The position numbers and the translations under genes were made by a program. Source: Oscillospiraceae bacterium (lineage in GTDB: Bacteria > Bacillota > Clostridia > Oscillospirales > Oscillospiraceae). Taken from it: a DNA stretch of 56,647 nt. The notes under the pieces were generated by a model. That model did no database searches and was not told the DNA's origin. It saw only the letters and a program-made list of their open reading frames with translations. Where the stretch lies: the NCBI GenBank assembly GCA_902775355.1, contig CACYLY010000053.1, positions 1-56,647 of the forward strand. The letters run 5' to 3'. Shown here piece after piece: positions 44,516 to 55,349 of this stretch (its first letter is position 1; every line of letters starts with the position of its first letter).

Positions 44516-45613
44516 ATGGACCGTGAAGAATGGACCTCCCTGCCGGAGGAATTCCCGCCCCCGGCAGCGGAGTTTCCCGCGCCGCCGCCCAAGGTGACGC
44601 CTCCGCCGGAGGAATTTCCGCCCCCGGGTCCGCCGGCGGACCCGGCCCCCGGGAAGCGGCGGCGGAAGCTGCTCTATTTCCTGGCGGCGGGGGCCCTGCT
44701 CCTGCTGCTGGCGGGGAGACTGCGGCCGGTCCTGCTCCCCCCGGCGGAGCAGCCGACTCCCGCGGCGCCCTCGCCCGTCCCCACCGCCCAGCCGATCCCG
44801 AGCCCCACGCCGGAGCCGACGGCGACGCCCGCGCCCACCCCGGAGCCGACTCCGGAGCCCACGCCCGAGCCGGAGCCCTCCTGTGAGATCCTGTTCTACA
44901 ACTTCTCCTCCACCAACTACATCCGCCTGATCCTCACCGTGCCGGAGGCCTTTACGTCCATCGAGCTGGAGCTGCGGGAGCCCATCCTGGACCTGCCGGT
45001 GACCAGTTACCACCTGGATCCGAAGGACTTGATGAAGGGGGTGCTGGAGCTGCCAGGTGTGGAACTGGACGATCTGTATTTTGCCCACATGGACGCGTAC
45101 GAAGAGCGCAACACCTTCCCGGAGGAGCTGGCGATGCACGCCGTGATCGTCTATGAAAAGGACGGCGTGCCCGTGACGGAGGAACGGGATTTGGTCGCCG
45201 CGCCGGAGCTGGGCTGGGGCGTCCGATACTGGCCGAAAGACACGGAGAAGTCCGACTGGAACTATCCCGGCTGCTTCCGCTTCGGGACCTACGAATCCGA
45301 TCTGCCCGTGAGCCTGGTGCTGGACGATCCGGAGGCGGTGAAGTCCGGCACCCTCAGCGTCTCCTTCTCCATCGACGGCCGCCCCATCGACCCGGACAGC
45401 GTCACTTATGAGGAGCGGGAGGAGTCCTACTCCTTTGGGGACTACGTGGGCCCCTCCTATTACACCGCCCGCTTCATCTTCCCCAAGCCCGACTGGGCGC
45501 CGGAGAGCGGCGTGCTCCACGTCACGGTGGTGCAGTATCTGGAGAACTACGGGCAGATCCTCGTGTCCGAGCGGGATCTGGAATACTCCGAGGAGCCCCA
45601 GGATCCCTGGTGA
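44516..45613 (+). CDS. Pro-rich single-pass membrane protein, unknown function
   Basis: The 365-residue protein has a Pro-rich cytoplasmic N-terminus with repeated LPEEFPPP-like units, one membrane helix (about 52-69), a Pro/Thr/Glu linker (PTPEPTATPAPTPEPTPEPT type) and a C-terminal domain of about 240 residues without recognised motif. The arrangement suggests an envelope protein whose external domain stands off the membrane. It shares a transcript with mscS and ends at a strong terminator. Confidence 0.75.
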   Translation: MDREEWTSLPEEFPPPAAEFPAPPPKVTPPPEEFPPPGPPADPAPGKRRRKLLYFLAAGALLLLLAGRLRPVLLPPAEQPTPAAPSPVPTAQPIPSPTPEPTATPAPTPEPTPEPTPEPEPSCEILFYNFSSTNYIRLILTVPEAFTSIELELREPILDLPVTSYHLDPKDLMKGVLELPGVELDDLYFAHMDAYEERNTFPEELAMHAVIVYEKDGVPVTEERDLVAAPELGWGVRYWPKDTEKSDWNYPGCFRFGTYESDLPVSLVLDDPEAVKSGTLSVSFSIDGRPIDPDSVTYEEREESYSFGDYVGPSYYTARFIFPKPDWAPESGVLHVTVVQYLENYGQILVSERDLEYSEEPQDPW

Positions 45614-45782
45614 GCCTTTGAAGCAGGGAATCAGAGAACAAGGCAAGGGGATGGGAAGGAGCCAAGCGCTTGCCTCTCCCCGCGTCGGGGAATCGCGGCT
45701 TCGCGCAGCCGGCGGCAGATCAAGCGGGACAGGGGATGGTCCCCCGTCCCGCCTGACCCGGCACAATGGAATCCATAGCGCG

Positions 45783-45820
45783 GCACCCTGCGGACGATCG
45801 TCGTCCGCAGGGTGTTTTTG
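45783..45820 (+). terminator. Rho-independent terminator
   Basis: CACCCTGCGGACGA and TCGTCCGCAGGGTG with TTTTTG, closing the mscS transcript. Confidence 0.85.
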
Positions 45821-46400
45821 CGCTCCGCCCTGTCATCTTGAGCGGAGGCGAAGCCGAAGTCGAAAGATCTTTTCTCGCCGAGGGCGTCGGCCCCAGCGAC
45901 AGCAGACGAAACGCAGGTGCGCACCCGTAGCGCCGAGCATTGCTCGGCGAACCCCGCGCAGGACGACGCCGGGCAATGCCCGGCGCTACGGACGCGGGGC
46001 GGACGCGGTTTTGCCTTCCCCCGCAGTGGGATGGCTTTGCGGGCGGGGATCGGCGGGCGACCAAAGGTCGCCCCTACGGCGGTGGACGGTCGATCTGCGT
46101 AGGGCGCGATGCCCTCATCGCGCCGCAGATCACGCACGCGGGCGTAGGACGGCGGGCGACCGCAAGGGTCGCCCCTACGGCGGAAGGGCCCCCTTGCCTA
46201 AAGGGCGCTGTCGCCCGAGCGACGCGAGGGTGACTGGGGGATAAGTTCTGCAAGTTCCTGCGGAATGGTATCCCCCCGCCCCAGTGTGCGCACTGGGGCA
46301 CCCCCCTTTAGGCAAGGGGGGCAAAACGTCGGCGGGGGACGGCGGGCGACCGAAGGTCGCCTCTACGGCGTCATCCTTCGCTCGCGGAGCCGTGACAGCT
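45821..46400. repeat. Cluster of dispersed palindromic repeats
   Basis: No gene is supported in this gap. In order it holds one TCATCTTGAGCGGAGGCGAAG element (45831-45873), GCCGAGCATTGCTCGGC (about 45931-45948), GCCGGGCAATGCCCGGC (about 45968-45984), GGGCGACCAAAGGTCGCCCC (about 46056-46074), the GTAGGGCGCGATGCCCTCATCGCGCCGCAG unit (about 46097-46127), GGGCGACCGCAAGGGTCGCCCC (46154-46175), CCCCCTTGCCTAAAGGGCG (from 46189), CCCCAGTGTGCGCACTGGGG (46280-46299) and GGCGACCGAAGGTCGCC (about 46345-46361). Confidence 0.85.
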
Positions 46401-46432
46401 TCGGCGCCCTGCGGGCAAAATGAAAACCACGC

Positions 46433-46461
46433 TTGCATTTTGTCCCCGGGAGGCGTATGAT
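46433..46461 (+). promoter_or_regulatory. Sigma-A promoter of the antiporter gene
   Basis: TTGCAT (46433-46438), 17 bp, TATGAT (46456-46461). Confidence 0.8.
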
Positions 46462-46490
46462 AGCCTGGCGTTTTGAAGGAGATGTTTTAT

Positions 46491-47777
46491 ATGACCGAAT
46501 TGCTGTCTTTATCCGTCGCCATTTTCGCCGGGCTGATGATGACCCGCGTGATGAGCCGCTGGAAGCTGCCGGACGTGACCGCCTATCTGGTGGCGGGCGT
46601 GCTCATCGGCCCCAGTCTCATCGGCGCCCTGGGCATCCCCGGTCTGGGCTTCAAGAGCTTTGAGGAGCTGGAGGGCCTGGGCCTGATCTCCGACGTGGCC
46701 CTGGGCTTCATCGCCTTTTCCATCGGCAATGAGTTCCGCCTCTCCCAGCTGCGGGAGACCGGAAAGCAGGCCACGGTGATCGGCATCCTGCAGGCTGTGG
46801 TCGCCACGGCGCTGGTGGACCTGGTGCTGATCGTCTTCCATTTTCTCGCCCCCCAGACCCTGAGCCTCTCCGCCGCCATCACCCTGGGCGCCATCGCCGC
46901 GGCCACCGCCCCGGCGGCCACCCTGATGGTGGTGCGCCAGTACAAGGCCAAGGGCCCGCTGACCGATCTGCTGCTGCCCATCGTCGCCCTGGACGACGCG
47001 GTGGGCCTGGTGCTCTTCGCCGTGTCCTTCGGCATCGCGGAGGCCCTGGGCAGCGGCTCCGTGGACTTCTACTCCGTGGCCCTGAACCCCCTGCTGGAGA
47101 TCCTGGGCTCCCTGGGCCTGGGCGCCGCGGCCGGCTGGGTGCTGACCAGGCTGGAGGCGCTGTTCCACTCCAACCGCAACCGGGTGGCCATGACCATCGG
47201 CTTCGTGTTCCTCACCGTGGCCCTGTCCAAGGTGGACATCCCCCTCGGCAAGGCGGAGATGGGCTTCTCTCCCCTGCTGGTGTGCATGATGCTGGGCAGC
47301 GTCTTCTGCAACCTCTGCCCCCTGTCCGATGAGATCATGGAGCGGGCGGACAAGTGGTCCTCCCCCCTGATGGTGCTCTTCTTCGTGCTCTCCGGCGCGG
47401 AGCTGGAGCTGGCCGTCTTCCTCAAGCTGAGCTCGGTGATCATCGGCCTGATCTACATTCTCAGCCGCTGCCTGGGCAAGTACTTCGGCGCCCGGGAATC
47501 CGCCCGGATGATGCGCTGCCAGCCCAAGGTGGTCAAGTACCTGGGCATCACCCTCTGGCCCCAGGCCGGCGTGGCCCTGGGCATGTGCGTCACCGCCAGT
47601 CAGCTGCCCGGGGACGGGCCGCTGATCCGCAACATCGTGCTCTTCGCCGTGCTGGTGTACGAGCTGGCCGGCCCGGTGATGACCAAGTGGGCCCTGACCC
47701 AGGCCGGGGACATCCAGCCCAAGAGCGAGGAGGTCCTCCGCCGCCGGGAACGGAAGCTGGCCGCCGTTCAGAAATAA
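46491..47777 (+). CDS. Kef-type (CPA2) cation/proton antiporter
   Basis: The 428-residue protein has about twelve or thirteen membrane helices and CPA2 features: LPDVTAYLVAGVLIGPSL, FIAFSIGNEF, APAATLMVVRQYKAKGPLTD and the ion-binding LDDAVGLVLF. It lacks a TrkA-N regulatory domain. The ATG at 46491 has AAGGAGAT 8 bp upstream; a TTG 18 bp earlier overlaps that site. Likely role: Na+ or K+ exchange for protons in pH or osmotic control, consistent with mscS nearby. Confidence 0.88.
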   Translation: MTELLSLSVAIFAGLMMTRVMSRWKLPDVTAYLVAGVLIGPSLIGALGIPGLGFKSFEELEGLGLISDVALGFIAFSIGNEFRLSQLRETGKQATVIGILQAVVATALVDLVLIVFHFLAPQTLSLSAAITLGAIAAATAPAATLMVVRQYKAKGPLTDLLLPIVALDDAVGLVLFAVSFGIAEALGSGSVDFYSVALNPLLEILGSLGLGAAAGWVLTRLEALFHSNRNRVAMTIGFVFLTVALSKVDIPLGKAEMGFSPLLVCMMLGSVFCNLCPLSDEIMERADKWSSPLMVLFFVLSGAELELAVFLKLSSVIIGLIYILSRCLGKYFGARESARMMRCQPKVVKYLGITLWPQAGVALGMCVTASQLPGDGPLIRNIVLFAVLVYELAGPVMTKWALTQAGDIQPKSEEVLRRRERKLAAVQK

Positions 47778-47807
47778 TACGATCCGCGTATAAGCGGCGC
47801 GCACAAG

Positions 47808-47848
47808 GAAAAATCCCCGCGTTCTTTTCGGAGACGCGGGGATTTTTG
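47808..47848 (+). terminator. Rho-independent terminator
   Basis: AAAAATCCCCGCGT and ACGCGGGGATTTTT with a GTTCTTTTCGGAG-type loop. Confidence 0.85.
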
Positions 47849-47858
47849 CGCTTCTCGC

Positions 47859-47887
47859 TTTACACCCGGGCCAGGGCGCGGTATAAT
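47859..47887 (+). promoter_or_regulatory. Sigma-A promoter of the secreted repeat protein gene
   Basis: TTTACA (47859-47864), 17 bp, TATAAT (47882-47887). Confidence 0.85.
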
Positions 47888-47933
47888 GAATGGGAAGAGG
47901 AAACCCGGTTTTCATCGAGAAAGGAGCCTGCCC

Positions 47934-49256
47934 ATGAAGCTGCAGAAGTATCTGGCGATCCTGCTGGCGCTGGCGCTGCTGATGTGCCTGCTGCCCGCCA
48001 CCGCCCTGGCCGAGGGGGACGACGAGCCCGCCGAGGAGCCTGTGGAGACGGAAGAACCCGGCGAGGAGCCGGAAGACCCGGAAGAACCCGAAGACCCGGA
48101 AGAACCCGAAGGCCCCGAAGAGCCGGAGGAGCCGGAGGAACCCGAGGAGCCGGAGGAGCCCGCGACGGATCCGCCCGCTCCCGCGGAAGAGCCCGAGGAA
48201 GAAGAGGAGAGCGCCCCTGTCATCAACGGGGAGGACCAGGTCTGCTACCCCATGGAGGGGGAGACCGTGTACAATAACGGCGGCACCGTGTACAATAACG
48301 GAGCCCTCGTGTACAACAACGGCGGCCTGGTGTATCAGAACGGCGGCACCGTCTACAATAACGGCGGCACGGTTTACGCAAACGGCGGCACCGTGTACAA
48401 CAACGGCGGCACGGTCTACCGCAACGACGCCCTGGTCTATACCTTTGACGACGACGTGCAGGACAGCCATATTTACGGCTCCTTCCGGGTCGAGTTCGAA
48501 GCGGACTACAGCGCCTTCGCCGAGATCGAGGGCCTGTCGGCGGACGGCTATCTGAACCAGGACGAGGAGCTGGTCATCACGCCGCTGGAGGGCTGGATCC
48601 TCACGGACGCGGAGGCGGACGCCGGCGTCCTCACCGAGAACGAGGACGGCAGCTGGACCCTCTCCGAAGCGGATGGGAACCTGACCCTGCGCCTGCGCTT
48701 CCGGCCGGAGGCCCCGGTCTTCGATCTGGAGGAGGGAACCTACGCCGAGGAGCAGATTCTGGAGATCACCGCCCCCGCGGGCGCGGAGATCTACTACACC
48801 ACCGACGGCAGCAAGCCCGACGAGGATAACGGCCAGCTCTATGAGGAGCCCCTGAGCCTGACGGAGGGCGTGATCGTCACCGCCGTGGCCCTGGCCGAGG
48901 GCGCCGAGCCCAGCGAGCTCAGCACCGCGTCCTATGCCTTTGTCCGCATCAGCGCCCCCGCGCTGGCCAGCGGCAAGGAGGGCGAGGATCCCCCCAAGGC
49001 CGCGGCCTTCAAGCTGGAGAATTCCGGGGAGGTGGACGCCCGGATCGAGAGCGTGGAGCTGGAGGGCAAGAACGCCGACTGCTTCAAGCTGAACACCGGC
49101 AAGGCCGGCACCGTAAAGGCCGGGAAGACCGACGAGAAGACCTGGACCATCCAGCCGGTGAAGGACCTGAAGAAGGGGACCTATTCCGCCACCGCCGTCT
49201 TCACCCTGGCCGGCGGCGAGACCGTGGAAGTGAAGATCAGCTTCAAGGTCAAGTGA
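47934..49256 (+). CDS. Secreted protein with VYNNGGT heptapeptide repeats
   Basis: The ATG at 47934 follows AAGGAGCC; an earlier ATG at 47886 lies inside the -10 box. The 440-residue product has a signal peptide (cleavage after ALA, about residue 26), an acidic Glu-Pro linker (EEPEDPEEPEDPEEPE type), and about nine 7-residue repeats of consensus T-V-Y-N-N-G-G (residues about 107-165). A beta domain follows, then a chitobiase/CHB_HEX_C-like domain (ITAPAGAEIYYTTDGSKP, about 280-340) and a C-terminal Ig-like domain. There is no LPxTG motif. It is probably released or held by non-covalent contact with the wall. Confidence 0.82.
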   Translation: MKLQKYLAILLALALLMCLLPATALAEGDDEPAEEPVETEEPGEEPEDPEEPEDPEEPEGPEEPEEPEEPEEPEEPATDPPAPAEEPEEEEESAPVINGEDQVCYPMEGETVYNNGGTVYNNGALVYNNGGLVYQNGGTVYNNGGTVYANGGTVYNNGGTVYRNDALVYTFDDDVQDSHIYGSFRVEFEADYSAFAEIEGLSADGYLNQDEELVITPLEGWILTDAEADAGVLTENEDGSWTLSEADGNLTLRLRFRPEAPVFDLEEGTYAEEQILEITAPAGAEIYYTTDGSKPDEDNGQLYEEPLSLTEGVIVTAVALAEGAEPSELSTASYAFVRISAPALASGKEGEDPPKAAAFKLENSGEVDARIESVELEGKNADCFKLNTGKAGTVKAGKTDEKTWTIQPVKDLKKGTYSATAVFTLAGGETVEVKISFKVK

Positions 49257-49279
49257 GTTCGCAGTTCGCAGTTCGCAGA
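49257..49279. repeat. 7-nt array (GTTCGCA) at the stop codon
   Basis: Three GTTCGCA units begin at the base after the TGA. Confidence 0.85.
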
Positions 49280-49323
49280 AAACGGAGCGGGATCTCGTTG
49301 GAGATCCCGCTCCGTTTTCTTTT
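49276..49323. terminator. Bidirectional terminator
   Basis: GAAAACGGAGCGGGATCTC and GAGATCCCGCTCCGTTTTC around GTTG, then TTTTTG; U-tracts lie on both strands. Confidence 0.88.
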
Positions 49324-49330
49324 TGCTCTG

Positions 49331-50152
49331 TTATCTGAGATGCTCGAAGCCGTCGTCCTTCTGGACGATGACCTTCCGCTCCCGTTCCTTCAGGTTCCGC
49401 AGCAGGATCCAGACATACAGCAGCATCTGGCCGGCGGTGGCCAGCAGGATGAACTGCATGCCGGTGTAGCGCAGGTCCGCCAGGGACATGATGCAGATCG
49501 TGCAGCTGAGCATCGCCAGCAGCAGGGCCCGCTTGGGCTTGGCCCCGCCGAAGGCGAAGCCCGCCATGTTGAAGTAGGCCGACATGCTCACGATCGCCGT
49601 CAGCATATCCATCCCGTAGGCCAGGGGGACGCTGTTGATGGCGTTCCTGCGGTAGCTGAGGATCAGCCACACGGCATAGGTGAACATGGGCGCCAGCATC
49701 ATGGGGCACAGCAGCCCGAAGCGGGGCTTTTCCCGCTGGGCCTCCCGCAGCACCAGAGGAAAGACGAGGCCGGACAGCAGCGCCAGTCCGGACAGCAGCC
49801 GAAGCATGCCCACATACTGGTCTGTCTCGCTCTTGGCGAAGGTCATCAGCGCGCCCAGCGCCATGACGAAGCCGGCAAGGAAGCTCAGCGCGGTCTGCAG
49901 CTTCACGTCGGTAAAAAGGGCCTCCTGAAAGACCGGGGAGATCTCATAGCGCTTCCGGTCGATCTCCTGAATAAAGCGCCAGAACACCACCAGGCAGGCC
50001 AGCAGAAAGGCCGCCAGGAGGAAATGAAAGGCGCTGGGGTCGGCCAGGCCCTCCTCGTTAAAGGCCAGTTGATCCTCCATCCAGCGCAAAAACACGCCGA
50101 AGGCGCCGGCGCCCGCCGCATAGAGACTCAGTTCCAAAGGTTTTTCTCGCAT
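49331..50152 (-). CDS. Polytopic membrane protein, unknown function
   Basis: The 273-residue protein has about eight hydrophobic helices and a basic C-terminus (RNLKERERKVIVQKDDGF). I recognise no family. The start at 50152 (MREKPLELS) is set by GGAAGCGG and by the promoter: TTGACG (50218-50223) and TACAAT (50195-50200), 17-bp spacer, minus strand. An open frame reaching 50215 would begin upstream of the transcription start. Helices include short polar patches but no clear catalytic or transport motif. Confidence 0.75.
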   Translation of the reverse strand: MREKPLELSLYAAGAGAFGVFLRWMEDQLAFNEEGLADPSAFHFLLAAFLLACLVVFWRFIQEIDRKRYEISPVFQEALFTDVKLQTALSFLAGFVMALGALMTFAKSETDQYVGMLRLLSGLALLSGLVFPLVLREAQREKPRFGLLCPMMLAPMFTYAVWLILSYRRNAINSVPLAYGMDMLTAIVSMSAYFNMAGFAFGGAKPKRALLLAMLSCTICIMSLADLRYTGMQFILLATAGQMLLYVWILLRNLKERERKVIVQKDDGFEHLR

Positions 50153-50194
50153 AATTCCGCTTCCGTTTCCATAAGGATTGATCACGTACCCGAT

Positions 50195-50223
50195 ATTGTA
50201 CCCTGAATTGGACATGCCGTCAA
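50195..50223 (-). promoter_or_regulatory. Sigma-A promoter of the membrane protein gene
   Basis: TTGACG and TACAAT on the minus strand with a 17-bp spacer; the element lies directly before the divergent SpoIID-family gene. Confidence 0.8.
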
Positions 50224-50255
50224 GTGTTCCTGCGGAAAAGAATGGAGGCGCGCCT

Positions 50256-51266
50256 GTGAAAAGAAATCTGTTCTGGGCTTTTCTCGCCCTGCTGCTGGTC
50301 TATCTGCTGCCCCTGGCTCTGCCCTCGCCGCCTTCGGCCATGGCCCAGGCGCCGGAGCCCTCGGCCGTCCCCGCGCCGAGCCCCTCCCCGGCGGCGGCGA
50401 CGGCGGCGGCGACGGCGGCGGAGCCCGCCGCTCCCCGGGAGCTGCGCCTGCTGCTGGGAGACCGGGTCCTGTCCCTTTCGGAGGAGGACTACCTGGTGGG
50501 GGTGGTGGCGGCGGAGATGCCCGCCTCCTTCCCTGAGGAGGCCCTGAAGGCCCAGGCCGTGGCCGCCCGGAGCTACGCGCGCTACTGCGCGGCCACCGGC
50601 AAGCACCCGGAGGCGGACCTCTGCGCCGATCCGGGCTGCTGCCAGGCCTGGCAGAGCGAGGAGGCCCTGCGGGAGAAATGGGGCGAGGCCTACGGGGACA
50701 ATCTGCTCCGGGTCCGGCAGGCGGTGGAGGCCACCCGGGGACAGATCCTCACCTACGAGGGCGAGCCCATCCTGGCGGCCTTCCACTCCTCCTCCGCCGG
50801 AGCCACCGAGGACTGCGGCGCGGTCTGGAACCCCCGGCCCTATCTGGTGAGCGTGTCCAGCCCCGAGGGGCCGGAGGACGTGCCCGGCTATCGCAGCATG
50901 CTGCGCTGCGATCCCCTGGACTTTCGGGACGTGATCCTTTCCGCCCGCCCGGAGGCGGACTTCTCCGGCCCCGAGGAGGACTGGCTGGGCGAATGCCGGC
51001 GGGACGCCAGCGGCCGGGTGGAGAGCCTGGTCCTGGGCGGCGTCTCCGTCTCCGGCACGGAGCTGCGGCGGCTCTTCTCCCTGCGCTCCACCGCCTTTTC
51101 CCTGGAATACGCGGAGGGCATGTTCGTCTTCTCCGTCACTGGCTTCGGCCACGGCGTGGGCATGAGCCAGTACGGCGCCATGGTGATGGCCCGGGAGGGG
51201 GCGGACTACCGGCAGATCCTGGCCCACTACTACCCCGGCGCCGAGCTGGGCGGGGAGGACGGCTGA
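50256..51266 (+). CDS. SpoIID/LytB family protein
   Basis: A GTG start at 50256 is chosen because GGAGGCG lies 6 bp upstream. The 336-residue protein has an N-terminal membrane anchor (LFWAFLALLLVYLLPLAL), an Ala/Pro linker and the SpoIID domain: VVAAEMPASFPEEALKAQAVAARSYA with the catalytic Glu, FHSSSAGATED and GFGHGVGMSQYGA. SpoIID is a lytic transglycosylase acting on denuded glycan during engulfment. It lacks neighbours such as spoIIQ, so it may be the spoIID gene or a vegetative relative. Confidence 0.85.
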   Translation: MKRNLFWAFLALLLVYLLPLALPSPPSAMAQAPEPSAVPAPSPSPAAATAAATAAEPAAPRELRLLLGDRVLSLSEEDYLVGVVAAEMPASFPEEALKAQAVAARSYARYCAATGKHPEADLCADPGCCQAWQSEEALREKWGEAYGDNLLRVRQAVEATRGQILTYEGEPILAAFHSSSAGATEDCGAVWNPRPYLVSVSSPEGPEDVPGYRSMLRCDPLDFRDVILSARPEADFSGPEEDWLGECRRDASGRVESLVLGGVSVSGTELRRLFSLRSTAFSLEYAEGMFVFSVTGFGHGVGMSQYGAMVMAREGADYRQILAHYYPGAELGGEDG

Positions 51267-51321
51267 ACGGCCCTTCGGTGAAAAAGCGGAAAAAGCGCTT
51301 CCCTTCTCCGCGGATCGCTGG

Positions 51322-51327
51322 TATAAT
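51322..51327 (+). promoter_or_regulatory. Extended -10 promoter
   Basis: TGGTATAAT, with only a weak TTCCCT at -35, precedes the small membrane protein gene. Confidence 0.65.
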
Positions 51328-51377
51328 GGAAAAAACGCCCCGGCGGGGCGTCCGAAACGGGGAAAGAGGTCGATCTC

Positions 51378-51665
51378 ATGAACATCACGGCAATTCTCAT
51401 CGGCGTACTGGCCGGGCTGGCCTGGGGCGCGCTCTGGGGCTGGGTCAATACCCTGATCCTGAACAAGGCCATGCAGAAGAAAGACACCAACGCCATCATG
51501 GCGGGGAACCTGGGCCGCCTGCTGGTGGACGCGCTGGCCCTCTCCGCCGTGTTCCTACTGCGGAAGGTCCTGCCCTTCCCCTACGAGGCCATGCTGATCG
51601 CCACCGCCCTGGCCCTGTCCGCCGTGACCCTGGTCTTCGCCTTCCGCTTCGGCAAGAAGCGCTGA
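51378..51665 (+). CDS. Small membrane protein, three to four helices
   Basis: The 95-residue protein is hydrophobic apart from short basic loops (LNKAMQKKDTN, RFGKKR end). The GVLAGLAWGALWGWVNTLIL segment and overall size recall ATP-synthase subunit I-like proteins, but I cannot confirm that and no atp genes are nearby. AAGAGGT precedes the ATG. It stands alone between a promoter and a terminator. Confidence 0.7.
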   Translation: MNITAILIGVLAGLAWGALWGWVNTLILNKAMQKKDTNAIMAGNLGRLLVDALALSAVFLLRKVLPFPYEAMLIATALALSAVTLVFAFRFGKKR

Positions 51666-51682
51666 AGAGAATTGTCCGCATA

Positions 51683-51727
51683 CAAAAACCTCTATGGAAG
51701 AGCCGCTCTTCCACAGAGGTTTTTTCT
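51683..51727. terminator. Bidirectional terminator
   Basis: AAAAACCTCTGTGGAAGAG-type stem (AAAAACCTCTATGGAAGAG with CTCTTCCACAGAGGTTTTTT) after the small membrane protein. Confidence 0.85.
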
Positions 51728-51743
51728 GCGCCGATAGAAAGGA

Positions 51744-51920
51744 TCAGTCATCTCCGAGCTCGATGGGGCCGTGTTCCTTTTCAAAGGCCGCGATCCGCCG
51801 GCGGATCATATGGACCAGCTCGCCGTTTTTCGTGCGCCCCTCGTATTCCGCCACATAGCCCAGCTTGTCCAGCAGCTCCTGGTCGATGCGCAGGGTGTAC
51901 CTGCTCTTGTTGTCCTTCAT
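51744..51920 (-). CDS. Small ribbon-helix-helix (Arc-like) DNA-binding protein
   Basis: The start at 51920 gives MKDNKSRYTLRIDQELLDKL and has GGAGGCG upstream; a longer open frame is not credible. The 58-residue protein has the RHH order: beta strand YTLRIDQ, helix A ELLDKLGYVAEYEGR and helix B KNGELVHMIRRRIAAF. Such proteins are usually dimeric autorepressors. It is divergent from a 59-residue gene at 52024, and the shared 103-bp gap holds overlapping promoters and direct repeats. Confidence 0.82.
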   Translation of the reverse strand: MKDNKSRYTLRIDQELLDKLGYVAEYEGRTKNGELVHMIRRRIAAFEKEHGPIELGDD

Positions 51921-51946
51921 TTTGTCAACGCCTCCACGACGAAGTA

Positions 51947-51975
51947 TTGACAAAATATTAGCGTCAAAATATACT
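51947..51975 (+). promoter_or_regulatory. Consensus promoter with tandem TCAAAATAT-like repeats
   Basis: TTGACA (51947-51952), 17 bp, TATACT (51970-51975). GACAAAATATTAG (51949-51961) and GTCAAAATATACTG (51963-51976) are near-direct repeats 14-15 bp apart across the promoter, a plausible RHH operator. The opposite strand has TTCACA and TATTTT 17 bp apart for the RHH gene. Confidence 0.7.
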
Positions 51976-52023
51976 GTGAAGGCGATTTGACGCATGATCG
52001 ACGCACGGTCAGGAGGCAACAAA

Positions 52024-52203
52024 ATGTTCAAAAGCATGTATCTGCATCTGTTCAACCGGGTCACCGACGCGCTGGCGGCGCTGGAGGCGGGCGACCCCGC
52101 CCGGGCCAGGGAGCTGCTGATCGCCGCCCAGCGGGAATGCGAGGAGCGGTATCTGGCCGCCCGAAAGGACCCCCGGCAGCCCGGCGGCAAAAGCAAAACG
52201 TGA
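52024..52203 (+). CDS. Small helical protein divergent from the RHH gene
   Basis: The ATG at 52024 follows AGGAGG by 7 bp. The 59-residue product (MFKSMYLHLFNRVTDALAALEAG start) looks like a short helix-turn-helix hairpin resembling a TPR pair, with a basic tail. I know no family. Its promoter contains repeats likely bound by the RHH protein, so it may be its regulatory target. Confidence 0.6.
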   Translation: MFKSMYLHLFNRVTDALAALEAGDPARARELLIAAQRECEERYLAARKDPRQPGGKSKT

Positions 52204-52243
52204 GACGGAAGCGCCCGGCAGGCGGCTCTGTCTCACGTTTTAT
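52195..52243 (+). terminator. Hairpin terminator
   Basis: AAACGTGAGAC and GTCTCACGTTT arms with a GC-rich inner loop, followed by TATTATTT. Confidence 0.7.
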
Positions 52244-52767
52244 TATTTCGGCGTGGGCAGCGGGCGGGCGATTCGTGAATCGCCCCTACGGCGGAGGATG
52301 GAACGTCGGCGTGTATCGGCGGGCGGTCCCCCGTAGCGCCGACCATTGGTCGGCGAACCCCGCGCAGGACGACGCCGGGCAATGCCCGGCGCTACGGGCG
52401 CGGCGCGGGACGGGCGGGCGATTCGTGAATCGCCCCTACGGCGGAGGACGGTCGGCCCGCGTAGGGCGCGATTGCCCTCATCGCGCCGCAGATCCCGCAC
52501 GCGGGCGGGGAATGGCGGGCGATCCCCCGTAGCGCCGAGCATCGCTCGGCGAACCCCGCGCAGAACGACGCCGGGCAATGCCCGGCGCTACGGGCGCGGG
52601 GCGGTGCGCAACGGCGGGAGGGGCAAGCCCCTCCCCTACGGCGGAGGACGGTTGGCCCGCGTAGGGCGCGATGCCCTCATCGCGCCGCAGATCCCGCACG
52701 CGGGCGCAAAGGCGGGCGACCAAAGGTCGCCCCTACGGCGGGGAGGGGCGCTGGGCTGCTCCCGCGC
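52244..52767. repeat. Cluster of dispersed palindromic repeats before clpB
   Basis: No gene is supported. GGGCGATTCGTGAATCGCCC occurs at about 52264-52283 and 52415-52434, GCCGACCATTGGTCGGC and GCCGAGCATCGCTCGGC at about 52339 and 52535. GCCGGGCAATGCCCGGC lies at about 52375 and 52571, GGGAGGGGCAAGCCCCTCCC at 52617-52636, the GTAGGGCGCGAT...ATCGCGCCGCAG unit twice, and GGGCGACCAAAGGTCGCCCC at 52714-52733. Constant linkers such as CTACGGCGGAGGACGG join them. Confidence 0.88.
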
Positions 52768-55260
<2,493 letters not shown>

Positions 55261-55276
55261 GGGAACACCCCCTGTT

Positions 55277-55320
55277 CAAATGAAGAAATGAAGAAATGAA
55301 GAAATGAAGGAATGAAGAAG
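55277..55320. repeat. 8-nt tandem array upstream of clpB
   Basis: Five units of AAATGAAG/GAATGAAG lie directly 5' of the clpB ribosome binding site, in the leader of the gene. Confidence 0.85.
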
Positions 55321-55349
55321 TTGGCGTCAGTTTCACCGACGGATCGGAT

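Noticed and set aside
51744-52203. Classical type II toxin-antitoxin operon
   Set aside because: The genes are divergent rather than co-directional, and the second product shows no RelE, MazF, PIN or other toxin motif.
52244-52767. CRISPR array
   Set aside because: The palindromes repeat without a constant direct repeat and without unique spacers of even length, and no cas genes are present.
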